From DASPHG01 sp035629775 (GTDB taxonomy: Bacteria; Actinomycetota; Thermoleophilia; Solirubrobacterales; Thermoleophilaceae), in NCBI GenBank assembly GCA_035629775.1, contig DASPHG010000042.1, forward strand, positions 1 through 64,000: a DNA stretch of 64,000 nucleotides. The letters are read 5' to 3'. The notes beneath the pieces are model-generated. The model was not told where the DNA came from. It ran no database searches and saw nothing but the letters and a program-made list of their open reading frames with translations. Below, piece after piece: positions 1-8,976 of the stretch; positions within the stretch are counted from its first letter, which is position 1; each line of letters opens with the position of its first letter. The translations under genes and the position numbers were made by a program.

Positions 1-516
1 CAGCGGCGTCCGTTCGATCGGCTCCGCCAGCAGCATCTCCTTGGTGAAGATCAGGTCGCGGCGGTCGTAGTCGGCCATCTCGTAGTCGTGGCCCATCGTG
101 ATCGCGTCGAAGGGACATGCGATCTCGCAGTAGCCGCAGAAGATGCAGCGCGTCATGTTGATCTCGTAGACGGCCGCGTAGCGCTCCCCCGCCGACACCT
201 GGTTGTCGGGCGTGTTCTCGGCCGCGACGACGCGGATGCAGTCGGCCGGGCATGCCGCGGCGCAGAGCGAGCACCCGACGCACTTCTCGAGCCCCGTCTC
301 GTCGAACCGGTGCAGCTTGTGCTTGCCGCGCCAGCGCGGGTAGACGGGCGTCTTCTCCTCCGGGTACTCGATCGTGACCGGCTCCTCGAAGAGGCGCGCG
401 AACGACGTCCGGAGGCCACGCAGCGTCGCGGAGAAGGCGCGATAGGCGCCGCCCGCGCCGCCCGGCTCGGGCCCGCGCTGGACGGCGATGACGTCATCGG
501 AGGGGGGCCAGCTCAT
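1..516 (-). CDS. nuoI: NADH-quinone oxidoreductase subunit I (partial, 3' end off window)
   Basis: Peripheral-arm subunit of respiratory complex I carrying two [4Fe-4S] clusters that pass electrons from the NuoG side to NuoB. The visible 172 codons show two CxxCxxCxxxCP motifs: C79, C82, C85, C89 and C124, C127, C130, C134. These are the ligands expected for clusters N6a and N6b. The ATG at 516-514 overlaps the stop of the preceding membrane gene as ATGA, which implies translational coupling. The C-terminus is cut by the left edge of the window. The N-terminus has a Gly/Ala-rich stretch before the conserved core. Identification is firm from the twin ferredoxin motif and operon position. Confidence 0.95.
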   Translation of the reverse strand, partial: MSWPPSDDVIAVQRGPEPGGAGGAYRAFSATLRGLRTSFARLFEEPVTIEYPEEKTPVYPRWRGKHKLHRFDETGLEKCVGCSLCAAACPADCIRVVAAENTPDNQVSAGERYAAVYEINMTRCIFCGYCEIACPFDAITMGHDYEMADYDRRDLIFTKEMLLAEPIERTPL

Positions 517-1310
517 GGACTCACCCCCGCCGTTTCCGGATCCAGGTCGCGCAGTCCGGCGTCGATCCGTCGCTCCACCTCGTGGAGGGCGGCGAGGGAA
601 ACCTCGACAGCCCCAGCGCGTCCGTTGTTGAACTCGAACGGATCGTCTAGGTCCCTGATCAGCGCGAGCACGTAAGTGAGCAGGAAGCTGATGAAGGCGA
701 CGAAGAACAGGCTCTCCCCGATGGAGCCGATGTCGGTCATCAGCAGGCCGACGATCAGCGACGCGGACGCCGTGTAGGCGATCGCATAGCCAGCGCCTAT
801 GAAGGAGGTCTCGCGAATGGTCTGGATCCGGATCACCATGCGCCGGATGGCGGCTTGCTCCTGCTTGATGCGGACGATGAAGTTCGGCTGCGTGAGCGGT
901 TCGAAGCGCAGGAAGAAGGCGTTCAGGCCATCGACGTGGTCGAAGACGTCTCTGACCGCGGTGCGGTGGTTGAGCCAAGCCAGCACGGTGGCGACGAGAT
1001 CGCCCACGTGGGCGAGGCATTCCCGCGCTGCCGGCGCCTCCTTGTCCGCGTACAGGATCTCGCACTCGTCGGCGATCGACTCGAGGCTTGCCGCGAGGTC
1101 GCCCGGGAGCCTCTCGCTCTCCTTGTAGTCCGCCAGCGTCCCGGCCAAGAGGAATGCGAGCAGGAAGATCGTGGCCGCCACCAACCCGCTGAACAGCGAG
1201 TTGATGTCGATCCCCTCCCAGCCGAGCGCTTCGGTGGCGAGCTTTGCCGCCACGGTGGCCGCGACGAATGGCAGAACCTTGATTACGAGCTGCCAGTCCT
1301 TGAGCCTCAT
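513..1310 (-). CDS. bestrophin-like membrane protein embedded in the nuo operon
   Basis: 265-residue integral membrane protein of unknown function. Hydrophobic segments lie near residues 8-26, 38-60, 180-200 and 205-225, with a long charged, probably helical cytoplasmic stretch between the second and third. After the second segment the sequence DYKESERLPGDL recalls the loop of bestrophin-like/DUF4239 proteins, so an anion-channel-like fold is possible but unproven. The gene sits between nuoH and nuoI, where standard nuo operons have no gene. It overlaps both neighbours by four bases (ATGA), so it is co-translated with complex I subunits. Whether it is an accessory subunit or an unrelated insertion cannot be read from the sequence. 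Confidence 0.7.
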   Translation of the reverse strand: MRLKDWQLVIKVLPFVAATVAAKLATEALGWEGIDINSLFSGLVAATIFLLAFLLAGTLADYKESERLPGDLAASLESIADECEILYADKEAPAARECLAHVGDLVATVLAWLNHRTAVRDVFDHVDGLNAFFLRFEPLTQPNFIVRIKQEQAAIRRMVIRIQTIRETSFIGAGYAIAYTASASLIVGLLMTDIGSIGESLFFVAFISFLLTYVLALIRDLDDPFEFNNGRAGAVEVSLAALHEVERRIDAGLRDLDPETAGVSP

Positions 1311-2320
1311 GTCACCACCACCACGATCGCCGTGACGAGCGCGTTCAGCGTGGCGAGCGGCAGCAGGACCTTCCAGCCGAAGCTCATGAGCTGGTCGTAT
1401 CGCAGGCGCGGCAGTGTGGCGCGCACCCAGATGAAGAACAGCACGATCGCGGTCATCTTCACGATCACCCACGCCGGGTCGAGATAGGGCGGGCCGGGAC
1501 CGTGCCAGCCGCCCAGGAAGAGCGCCGTGCAGAGGCCGCCGAACACGATGACGTGCATGTACTCGGCCATGAAGAACGCGCCGAAGCGCATCCCGCCGTA
1601 CTCGGTGTTGTAGCCCGCGACGATCTCGGCGTCGGCCTCCGGGAGGTCGAACGGCGAGCGCGCGGTCTCCGCGAACCCGGCGATCATGAAGATGAGGAAG
1701 CCGACGAACTGCGGCACGATGAACCAGACCGTGTCCTGGTGCTCGACGATCGCGGTCAGCGAGAGCGTGCCGGAGGTCATGACGATCCCGAGCAGCGACA
1801 GTCCGAGCGCGACCTCGTAGGAGATGAGCTGCGCGGCGCTGCGCATCGCGCCGAGGAACGAGTACTTCGATCCTGACGCCCAGCCGCCGAGCATGAAGCC
1901 GTAGAGGGCGAGCGCCCCGAAGGCGAACATGTAGAGGATCCCGATCGAGACGTCGATCCCGTAGAGGCCGTAGTCGGCGCCGAAGATGCCGTCCTCGCGC
2001 GTGTCGCCGAACGGGACGATTGCCAGCGTCGCGACCGCGGTCAGCACCGAGATCATCGGCGCGAGCGCCATCATCCACGGCACCGCGGTGCGCGGCTCGG
2101 AGTGCTCCTTCGACAGCAGCTTGATCACGTCCGCGAGCGGCTGGAGCGAGCCGTAGGGCCCGACCCGGTTCGGCCCGTAGCGGGCCTGCATCCGGCCCAT
2201 GAACTTGCGCTCCACGAGCAGGACGATCGGCGTGACGGCCAGGATGAAGCCGAAGATCACGAAGACCTTCACCACCTGGACGAGCGTGGACTCCACGAAG
2301 CCGACCTCGGCGAGGGTCAC
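1307..2320 (-). CDS. nuoH: NADH-quinone oxidoreductase subunit H
   Basis: Membrane subunit of complex I that forms the quinone-binding chamber with NuoB and NuoD. The 337 residues are the usual length and show about eight transmembrane helices. Conserved NuoH signatures are readable: ERKFMGRMQARYGPNRVGP in the first cytoplasmic loop, FDLPEADAEIVAGYNTEYGG (the acidic loop near the quinone site) and a C-terminal RYDQLMSFGWK. A GTG start at 2320 overlaps the nuoG stop as GTGA, so I chose it over longer in-frame extensions that would run deep into nuoG. The stop overlaps the start of the next, bestrophin-like, gene. Confidence 0.96.
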   Translation of the reverse strand: MTLAEVGFVESTLVQVVKVFVIFGFILAVTPIVLLVERKFMGRMQARYGPNRVGPYGSLQPLADVIKLLSKEHSEPRTAVPWMMALAPMISVLTAVATLAIVPFGDTREDGIFGADYGLYGIDVSIGILYMFAFGALALYGFMLGGWASGSKYSFLGAMRSAAQLISYEVALGLSLLGIVMTSGTLSLTAIVEHQDTVWFIVPQFVGFLIFMIAGFAETARSPFDLPEADAEIVAGYNTEYGGMRFGAFFMAEYMHVIVFGGLCTALFLGGWHGPGPPYLDPAWVIVKMTAIVLFFIWVRATLPRLRYDQLMSFGWKVLLPLATLNALVTAIVVVVT

Positions 2321-4629
2321 GCCTTGCGCACCTCCACGACGGCACCGTGGTCGAGCTCGCCCTCGAGCAGGAACACCGTGCCGGGCGGGACGGCCTGACG
2401 CAAGCGCGCGATGGCCTGCACCGAAGTGCCGTTGACGGCCACGATGACCTCGTCGCCGGGGCGGACGCCGAGCTCGCGCGCGTCCTCGGCGGACAGCTCG
2501 GCCTGCTGCCGCGGGGCGAGGAACCTGAGCGCCGGCGCGTGGCGGGTCTCGCGGCCCGCCCACAGGCTGCGTACCGTGCCGAGCTTCAAGCCCTTGGGCA
2601 GCGTCGGCGGCCGCTTGAGGGGCTCTTCCGAGATCTCCGGCGCATCGAGCGCGGACGCCGCGTCACGTTCCTGCCAGCGCACGCCGCGGCCGCCGATCTC
2701 GTCGAGGGTGATGCCCGCGTAGAACGGAACCGCGTCGGCGATCTGCCGGGTGACGTGCGGCGTGCTTACCACGGGGCCTGGCCCCGTGGTAAATCCGAGT
2801 CGGTCCGTCAGCTCCGCCAGCACCAGCGCGGGCTGGCGCACCTCGCCGGGGTGGCCGATCGCCTGGCGCAGGCGCTGGAGGCGGCCGTCCGGGTGCGTCA
2901 TCGTCCCCTCCTTCTCCGCGTAGGAGGCGGCGGGGAAGATGACGTTCGCGCGCTCGATGCCGGGCGTCAAGTGGTCGGCGAACGCGACCACGAAGCTCGC
3001 GCCCGTCGCGGGCGGATCGGTGTTCAGCAGGATGAGCGCCGACAGCTTGCCGCCGAGCGCGGCGGCGATCTGCTCCGCGCCCTTGCCGGGCTTGGGGACG
3101 TCTGCCAGCCCCGGACCGAGGTTCGGCAGACAGCCGACCTCGCGGAGTCCGCGCGCGTTGGTCCCGCGCGGGATCTCGATCAGGCCGGCGCCGTCGGTGG
3201 CCTGCAGGTTGAGCTTCCGCGCCAGCGCGAGCAACGCGGCCACGCCCCGCTTCCCCCGGCGCCCGTGCGAGAGCCGCTCGCCCCAGATGATCACGACCGG
3301 GCCCTCGCCGAGGTGATCCGAGTCCGCGAGCTTCTGCAGCGCGGCCTCCGCACCGCCCGGCGGGAAGCGCATGACGTGCTCGGCGTTCGCGTCGAGGGTC
3401 GTTGGACGGCTCGAGGCGACGACCAACTTCGCCCCGCGCCGGCGGCGTGCCTTCCGAACGCGAAGGTCGATGATCGGTGCCTCCTCGACCAGGTCGGTGT
3501 CGAACACGAGGATCGTCGCGGCGTTCTCGATGTCCCACACCGGGACGCTCAGATCGGGGCGGGCGAGCACGCGCGCCTGGTCGGGGTCGAGCACGCCGCT
3601 CGCGCGCGAGTCGATGTGCGGTGAGCCGAGCGCCTCGCGCATCAGGCGCTGGAGCAGGAAGCCCTCCTCGTTGGTGGTCTCGCCGCCGACGAGCGCGGCG
3701 GTCGCGCGGCCGGCCTTCTTCAGGCCGGCCGCGGCGACCTCGAGCGCACGCTCCCAGGCCACCTCGCGCAGAACGCCGCCATCGATGATCATCGGCGTCG
3801 TGATCCGCTCGGGCGAGTGGACCGCCTGGTACCCGTACCGGCCCTTGTCGCACAGCCAGCCGTCCTCGACGTCCTCGTTGTGGCGCGACATGACGCGGAC
3901 GATCCGCGCATCGTCGCGGACGGTGAACTCGATGTTGCACTGGCTCGGGCAGAGCGCGCAGATCGAGCCGGAGTCCTCGACGTCCCAGGGGCGGGCGCGG
4001 AAACGGTAGGACGTCGAGGTGAGCGCGCCGACCGGGCACAGCTCGACGATGTTGCCGCTGAAGGGGCCGATGTAGGGCGCGCCGTCGTTCGTGCCGACGA
4101 AGGTGTGGTCCCCGCGCTCGAGGAAGACGAGCTGATAGTCCTCGGAGACCTCCTGCGAGAAGCGCACGCAGCGGTAGCAGAGGATGCAGCGCTCGCGGTC
4201 GATCGCGACCAGCGGCGACAGCTCGACCGGCTTCTTGAAGTGGCGCTTCGGCTCGATCATCCGGGAGCGGCCGGCGCCCCATCCGAACGAGATGTCCTGG
4301 AGCGGGCACTCGCCGCCCTTGTCGCAGACCGGGCAGTCGAGCGGGTGGTTGACGAGCAGGAACTCGACGATCGCCTCCTGTGCCGACTTGACGCGGTCGG
4401 AGGTCGTCGTGACGACCATCCCATCCTTCACCGGCGTCGAGCAGGCGGTCTGGAGCTTCGGGATGCCCTCGATCTCCACGAGGCACATGCGGCACGCGCC
4501 GACGGGGGGCCCGATCTTCGGCTCGTAACAGAAGACCGGGATCTCCACGTCGCCATGCTTCGCGCCGTCCACGAGCATCGCGCCCTCGGGCGCGGTCACG
4601 TCGCGCCCGTCGATCTCGAAGGTGACCAT
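2317..4629 (-). CDS. nuoG: NADH-quinone oxidoreductase subunit G
   Basis: Large iron-sulfur subunit of the complex I peripheral arm, about 770 residues. The N-terminal [2Fe-2S] domain has C34, C46, C49 and C63. It is followed by H95 with C99, C102 and C108, then a CxxCxxC set (CILCYRC) near residue 150. A second set (CALCPSQC) near residue 225 opens the molybdopterin-oxidoreductase-like part. The C-terminus has the MopB-type beta-barrel. I prefer the ATG at 4629, after the end of nuoF, to an in-frame TTG at 4650 that would overlap nuoF; GAG lies a few bases upstream. A perfect 27-bp palindrome lies inside the gene near residue 620 and is translated in frame. Confidence 0.95.
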   Translation of the reverse strand: MVTFEIDGRDVTAPEGAMLVDGAKHGDVEIPVFCYEPKIGPPVGACRMCLVEIEGIPKLQTACSTPVKDGMVVTTTSDRVKSAQEAIVEFLLVNHPLDCPVCDKGGECPLQDISFGWGAGRSRMIEPKRHFKKPVELSPLVAIDRERCILCYRCVRFSQEVSEDYQLVFLERGDHTFVGTNDGAPYIGPFSGNIVELCPVGALTSTSYRFRARPWDVEDSGSICALCPSQCNIEFTVRDDARIVRVMSRHNEDVEDGWLCDKGRYGYQAVHSPERITTPMIIDGGVLREVAWERALEVAAAGLKKAGRATAALVGGETTNEEGFLLQRLMREALGSPHIDSRASGVLDPDQARVLARPDLSVPVWDIENAATILVFDTDLVEEAPIIDLRVRKARRRRGAKLVVASSRPTTLDANAEHVMRFPPGGAEAALQKLADSDHLGEGPVVIIWGERLSHGRRGKRGVAALLALARKLNLQATDGAGLIEIPRGTNARGLREVGCLPNLGPGLADVPKPGKGAEQIAAALGGKLSALILLNTDPPATGASFVVAFADHLTPGIERANVIFPAASYAEKEGTMTHPDGRLQRLRQAIGHPGEVRQPALVLAELTDRLGFTTGPGPVVSTPHVTRQIADAVPFYAGITLDEIGGRGVRWQERDAASALDAPEISEEPLKRPPTLPKGLKLGTVRSLWAGRETRHAPALRFLAPRQQAELSAEDARELGVRPGDEVIVAVNGTSVQAIARLRQAVPPGTVFLLEGELDHGAVVEVRKA
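2766..2792. repeat. 27-bp perfect palindrome inside nuoG (family 1)
   Basis: The arms are 13 bases, TTACCACGGGGCC and its exact reverse complement, around a single central T. A second copy with one changed arm base and a central A lies at 31732-31758 in the acylase gene. Both are in coding DNA and are read through in frame. This looks like a REP/ERIC-type mobile palindrome. Confidence 0.85.
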
Positions 4630-4642
4630 CCGCTGCTCGGGC

Positions 4643-5971
4643 CTAGGCAATGCCGGCCTCCTCGGACGCGGCGAGCTCCTGGGCGGAGAGCGCGTAGTCC
4701 TGCTGGGCGAACTCCTGCCGGCGGCGCTCGATGTGGTCCTCGAACTCGGGGCGGAACTTCTCGATCATCGAGCCGATCGGCATCGCCATCGAGTCGCCGA
4801 GGACGCACAGGCAGTTGCCGATGATGTTCTCCTGTACCTGGGCGATGATCTCGACGTCCATCGGCGTGGCCTCGCCGCGGTCCAGGCGCTCCAGCATCTT
4901 CACGGTCCAGTTCGTGCCCTCCCGGCACGGCGTGCACTTGCCGCACGATTCGTGTCGGTAGAACCCGGCGAGGCGCAGCGCGACCTCGACGATCGGGACC
5001 GAGTCGTCGATCACGATTATTGCGCCGGAGCCGAGCATCGAGCCCGCCTCGGCCATGTTCTCGAAGTCGTACGGCAGGTCGAGCTGCTCGGGCAGGAGGA
5101 CCGGCGCCGACGATCCGCCCGGGAACCAGCACTTGATCTCGCGCCCCTCGGGCGGCCCGCCGGCGAGGTCGTAGACGATCTCGCGCGCGGTGATGCCGAG
5201 CTCGACCTCGTAGTTGCCCGGCCGCTGGACGTTGCCCGATACCGAGACGACCTTCGTGCCTGCCGACTTCTCCGTGCCGAACGACTTGAACCAGTCGGCG
5301 CCCTTCTCCACTATCAGCGGCACGTTGCAGAGGGTCTCGACGTTGTTGATCAGCGTCGGGCCCTGGTAGAGGCCCTGGTTCGCGGGAAACGGCGGCTTGA
5401 GGCGCGGGTTGCCGCGCTTGCCCTCGAGCGCGTCGAGCAGCGCCGATTCCTCGCCGCAGATGTAGGCGCCCTGTCCGCGGTGGACCCAGAGGTCGAGTGA
5501 GAAGTCCGACCCCGCGATCCGCTGGCCGACGTAGCCCTTCGCCTTCGCCTCCTCGACCGCCTTCTCGAGGATCTCGGCCTGCAGCTCGTATTCGCCGCGG
5601 ATGAAGATGAAGGCGCGGTTCGCCCCGGCGGCGTGCGCGGCGATGATGATCCCCTCGATCAGGAGGTGGGGGTTCTTCTGGATGAGCAGGCGGTCCTTGA
5701 ACGTGCCGGGCTCGGACTCGTCGGCGTTGCAGCAGAGGTACTTGTCCATCGCCCCCTTGGGGATGAAGCTCGCCTTCTTGCCCATCGCGAATCCGGCGCC
5801 ACCGCGGCCGCGCAGGCCGGAGGCCTCGAGCTCCTGGACGAGCTCTTCCCCCTCCATCTCGACGAGCGCCTTCGTCAGGCGCGAGTAGCCGCCCAGGCGC
5901 TCGTACACCTCGATCGTGGCGAGGCCGGGCTCGTCGATCCCCTCGAGCAGGACGCGCGTTTCCTCAGCCAT
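4643..5971 (-). CDS. nuoF: NADH-quinone oxidoreductase subunit F
   Basis: Flavoprotein subunit of complex I that oxidises NADH via FMN and holds cluster N3. The 442 residues are the normal length. Visible motifs are the glycine-rich GLRGRGGAGFAMGKK of the NADH/FMN site, GQGAYICGEESAL of the FMN-binding loop, and ESCGKCTPCREGTNW plus a downstream cysteine (NCLCVLGD) as the [4Fe-4S] ligands. The ATG at 5971 lies eight bases inside the end of nuoE, so the two are translationally coupled. It belongs to the N-module with nuoE and nuoG. Confidence 0.97.
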   Translation of the reverse strand: MAEETRVLLEGIDEPGLATIEVYERLGGYSRLTKALVEMEGEELVQELEASGLRGRGGAGFAMGKKASFIPKGAMDKYLCCNADESEPGTFKDRLLIQKNPHLLIEGIIIAAHAAGANRAFIFIRGEYELQAEILEKAVEEAKAKGYVGQRIAGSDFSLDLWVHRGQGAYICGEESALLDALEGKRGNPRLKPPFPANQGLYQGPTLINNVETLCNVPLIVEKGADWFKSFGTEKSAGTKVVSVSGNVQRPGNYEVELGITAREIVYDLAGGPPEGREIKCWFPGGSSAPVLLPEQLDLPYDFENMAEAGSMLGSGAIIVIDDSVPIVEVALRLAGFYRHESCGKCTPCREGTNWTVKMLERLDRGEATPMDVEIIAQVQENIIGNCLCVLGDSMAMPIGSMIEKFRPEFEDHIERRRQEFAQQDYALSAQELAASEEAGIA

Positions 5972-6563
5972 CGCCGAGCCCCCTTCCGGGGAGAGGCTGC
6001 TCGCCGCGCTTCAGCGCTTCCACGATCTGCTCGGCGTCGCCGGGCTGGAGCGGCCCGACGTAGCGGCCGTCCACCGAGGCCATCGGAGCCATGTCGCACG
6101 CGCCCAGGCACTCGAACTCGCGGATGTGGACGTCGTCCAGGTCGGCGCCCGCCTCCTTGATCGCCTCGTACACCGCCTTGGCGTTCCGCGGCATGCACGC
6201 AACGCTCGTGCAGACCCAGACATAATGGCGCCCAACCGGCTCGGTGTTGAGCATGTCGTAGAAGGTCGCGATGCTCGACAGGTAGGCGGGCGTCACGCCC
6301 ATGACCGCCGCGACCTGGTCGATCGCCTCGGGGGAGCACCAGCCGTGGAGGCGCTGCGCCGCCGCCAGCGCCGGCAGCGCGGCGGAGTGGCGATCGGGGT
6401 AGCGCGACATCAGCTCCTCGATCTCGGCCTGGAGGTCGCCCGGCACCTCGATCTCGGCGAGGTCCGGAACGACCGCCGGGTCCTTCGCCAAGTCGACCGG
6501 CTGGTCCCAGCCCTTGGGCAGCGGTGTGGGGCTCGCGAGCTCGCCCGGATCCTTCTCCGTCAC
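5964..6563 (-). CDS. nuoE: NADH-quinone oxidoreductase subunit E
   Basis: Thioredoxin-fold [2Fe-2S] subunit (cluster N1a) that partners NuoF in the NADH dehydrogenase module. The 199-residue protein has a helical N-terminal domain and the four expected cysteines as CxxxxC (CTSVAC) and CxxxC (CLGAC). The GTG start at 6563 overlaps the nuoD stop as GTGA. A proline-rich stretch of about 40 residues precedes the conserved domain, slightly longer than typical. Upstream in-frame codons run into nuoD and were rejected. Confidence 0.94.
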   Translation of the reverse strand: MTEKDPGELASPTPLPKGWDQPVDLAKDPAVVPDLAEIEVPGDLQAEIEELMSRYPDRHSAALPALAAAQRLHGWCSPEAIDQVAAVMGVTPAYLSSIATFYDMLNTEPVGRHYVWVCTSVACMPRNAKAVYEAIKEAGADLDDVHIREFECLGACDMAPMASVDGRYVGPLQPGDAEQIVEALKRGEQPLPGRGLGDG

Positions 6564-7837
6564 CGGTCGATTCCTCCGAGGATCGGGTCCAGCATCGCGA
6601 TGCACGCGATCAGGTCGGCCAGCAGCCCGCCCTCGCCCATGTGCTTCAGGGACTGCAGGTTCGCGAAGCTCGGGTCGCGCATGTGGACGCGCGCGGGCTT
6701 CGACGAGCCGTCCGAGAGCACGAAGCAGCCGAGCTCGCCGCGCGGTGACTCGATCGGCACGTACGCCTCGCCGACCGGGACGCGGAAGCCCTCGGTCACG
6801 AGCTTGAAGTGGTGGATCAGCGCCTCCATCGAGGTCGCCAGCTCGAAGCGCGGCGGCAGCGCGACCTTGCGGTCGTCGGTGATGTAGGGCCCCTCGGGAA
6901 GGCCGTCGAGCGCCTGCTCGACGATCTTCACCGACTCGCGCATCTCCGCCATGCGCACGCGGTAGCGGTCGTAGTTGTCGCCGACGGTGCCGACCGGGAT
7001 CTTGAAGTCGAAGTCCTCGTAGGACGAGTAGGGCATCGCCTTGCGCAGGTCCCACGGGTTGCCGGTCGCACGCAGGAGCGGCCCGGTCACGCCGAGCCCG
7101 AGCAGCGTCTTCTCGTCGACGACGCCGACGTTCTTGAGCCGCTGGATGAAGATCTCGTTGCGGTCGAGGAGCGCCTCGTACTGGTCGAGCCGCGTGGGCA
7201 GCATCGCGCAGAACTCACGCGCCTTCTGCTCCCACCCCGGCGGGATGTCCTCGATCACCCCGCCGACCTGGAAGTAGCGCGGGTGGAAGCGCTGCCCGGA
7301 CGAGTACTCGAACAGGTCGAGCACGTAGTCGCGCTCGCGGCAGCCCCACCAGAGCATGGTCACGGCGCCCAGGTCGAGCGCCGAGGTCGCGAGCCAGAAC
7401 AGGTGGCTCGCGACCCGGTTCAGCTCCAGGTGGATGACGCGCAGGTACTGGGCGCGCTTCGGCACCTCCAGGTCGAGCAGGCGCTCGACCGACATGCAGT
7501 ACGCCATCGCGTTGAAGTAGTACGACAGGTAGTCCATCCGCTCGACGAACGGAATGACCTTCCAGTACGCCTGGTCCTCGCACGACTTCTCGATGCCCGT
7601 GTGGACGTAGCCGATGATCGGCTCCATATCGATGACGTTCTCGCCCTCGAGGGTCAGGAGCAGCCGCAGCACACCGTGCGTCGCCGGGTGGTGCGGGCCC
7701 ATGTTGATCGTGAAGAGCTCGTGCCGCGGCTCCAGCTCGGTGCCCGTGATCGGCGCCTCCATGGTGCCGCGCTCGAGCGTGATCGACTGCTCGCGCTCGC
7801 GGTAGGGGACGCTCAGCGGGGTCGGCGTCTCACTCAT
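6560..7837 (-). CDS. nuoD: NADH-quinone oxidoreductase subunit D
   Basis: The 49-kDa-type subunit that forms the quinone pocket with NuoB. The 425 residues match the family. The conserved NMGPHHPATHGVLR lies near residue 45 and holds the His pair of the quinone site. Also visible are IGYVHTGIEKSCED, a tyrosine-containing MDYLSYYFNAMAY, and the C-terminal GGLLADLIACIAMLDPILGG with the family's terminal Asp-Arg. The ATG at 7837 overlaps the end of nuoC by eight bases. An internal Met near residue 26 is a less likely start. Confidence 0.97.
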   Translation of the reverse strand: MSETPTPLSVPYREREQSITLERGTMEAPITGTELEPRHELFTINMGPHHPATHGVLRLLLTLEGENVIDMEPIIGYVHTGIEKSCEDQAYWKVIPFVERMDYLSYYFNAMAYCMSVERLLDLEVPKRAQYLRVIHLELNRVASHLFWLATSALDLGAVTMLWWGCRERDYVLDLFEYSSGQRFHPRYFQVGGVIEDIPPGWEQKAREFCAMLPTRLDQYEALLDRNEIFIQRLKNVGVVDEKTLLGLGVTGPLLRATGNPWDLRKAMPYSSYEDFDFKIPVGTVGDNYDRYRVRMAEMRESVKIVEQALDGLPEGPYITDDRKVALPPRFELATSMEALIHHFKLVTEGFRVPVGEAYVPIESPRGELGCFVLSDGSSKPARVHMRDPSFANLQSLKHMGEGGLLADLIACIAMLDPILGGIDR

Positions 7838-8351
7838 ACCAGCGCGGGCTCTCGTCCTCGTTGTAGGTGAACAGCACCGGCTCGCCGCCCATCGGGAAGT
7901 CCCGCCGTTGGGGGTGGCCCTCGTAGTCCTCGGGCATCAGGATCCGGCGCAGGTCCGGGTGGCCGTCGAATACCACGCCGAACATGTCGTAGACCTCGCG
8001 CTCCTGGAAGTTCGCGCCCGGGAAGACGTCCACGACGCTCGGGACGCGCGGGTCGTCGAGCCCGACGCGGGTCTTCACGTTGAGGCGCTCGGTCCGCTCC
8101 ATGGAGAGCAGCTGGTAGTGGACGCCGAACCGCGGTTCGTCGGGCAGGTAGTCGCACCCGTGCACGCTCGTGAGGAGGGAATAGGGCTCCTCGTCGTCCT
8201 CCTTCAGGTACAGGAGAACGTGGTGAACCGCCTCGGGCGCCACCTCGAGCGTCGCAAGCTCGCGGTGGTAGGCCGTGCCGGTGACGGTGTCGTCCCCGAG
8301 CGCAAAGCGCACCCGCTGCGCCACGAGCTCGAGCCCGGTGGCGTCAGGCAA
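7830..8351 (-). CDS. nuoC: NADH-quinone oxidoreductase subunit C
   Basis: The 30-kDa-type subunit of the complex I hydrophilic arm, 173 residues, separate from NuoD rather than fused. The family signature is readable as ERTERLNVKTRV followed by PSVVDVFPGANFQEREVYDM and GHPDLRRILMPEDYEGHP. The best start is a TTG at 8351, which overlaps the nuoB stop by eight bases and has GAGGG five bases upstream. No in-frame ATG lies near the conserved start. It binds no cofactor and contacts NuoB, NuoD and NuoI. Confidence 0.93.
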   Translation of the reverse strand: MPDATGLELVAQRVRFALGDDTVTGTAYHRELATLEVAPEAVHHVLLYLKEDDEEPYSLLTSVHGCDYLPDEPRFGVHYQLLSMERTERLNVKTRVGLDDPRVPSVVDVFPGANFQEREVYDMFGVVFDGHPDLRRILMPEDYEGHPQRRDFPMGGEPVLFTYNEDESPRWYE

Positions 8352-8976
8352 TGTGGCCCTCGGGGAAGCGGGCCGGCTCCTCTGTGCCCTCTGCCTTGTA
8401 CCGCTCGCGCCAGCCGAGGTCGGGCCGGTCCCAGATCATCTTCTGCAGCTTGTTGATGCCGTAGATGAGCGCCTCGGGCCGCGGCGGGCAACCGGGGACG
8501 TAGACGTCGACCGGCATGAACTTGTCGGCGCCCTGGACGAGCGCGTAGTTGTTGAACATGCCGGCGCTCGACGAGCACGCGCCCATCGCGATCACCCACT
8601 TCGGCTCGAGCATCTGGTCATAGATGCGGCGGACGATCGGGGCCATCTTCACCGAGACGCGACCGGACAGGATCATCATGTCGGCCTGGCGCGGGGAGGC
8701 GCGAACGGCCTCGTGGCCGAAGCGCGCGATGTCGTTGCGCGGCGACCCGATGATCGTGATCATCTCGATCGCGCAGCAGGCGAGGCCGAAGCCGAGCGGG
8801 AACATCGAGTTCCCGCGCGCCCAGTTCTGGGCCTGCTCGAGCGTGGTCGTGAGGACGCGCGATTCGACGTACTCGTCGAGGTCCTTGCCCTCCAGCTCGC
8901 CCTTCAGGAGCTGGCGCGCGCGGAGCTGGCGAACGCGCAGGTCGTCACTCGCTTCGCCGACGGGTTGGCGGATCAC
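8344..8976 (-). CDS. nuoB: NADH-quinone oxidoreductase subunit B
   Basis: Carries cluster N2, the last iron-sulfur centre before quinone. The vicinal cysteines C67-C68 in FGLACCAIEM, C134 in MGACSSSAGM and C163 in YVPGCPPRPEAL are the four ligands. Two GTG codons compete as start, at 8982 and 8976. I chose 8976 because it overlaps the nuoA stop as GTGA, the junction used elsewhere in this operon. The charged N-terminal 45 residues precede the conserved core. Confidence 0.95.
   Translation of the reverse strand: MIRQPVGEASDDLRVRQLRARQLLKGELEGKDLDEYVESRVLTTTLEQAQNWARGNSMFPLGFGLACCAIEMITIIGSPRNDIARFGHEAVRASPRQADMMILSGRVSVKMAPIVRRIYDQMLEPKWVIAMGACSSSAGMFNNYALVQGADKFMPVDVYVPGCPPRPEALIYGINKLQKMIWDRPDLGWRERYKAEGTEEPARFPEGHIA

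Noticed and set aside
4630..4650. TTG at 4650 as nuoG start
   Set aside because: It would overlap nuoF, and the conserved N-terminal [2Fe-2S] domain begins right at the ATG at 4629.
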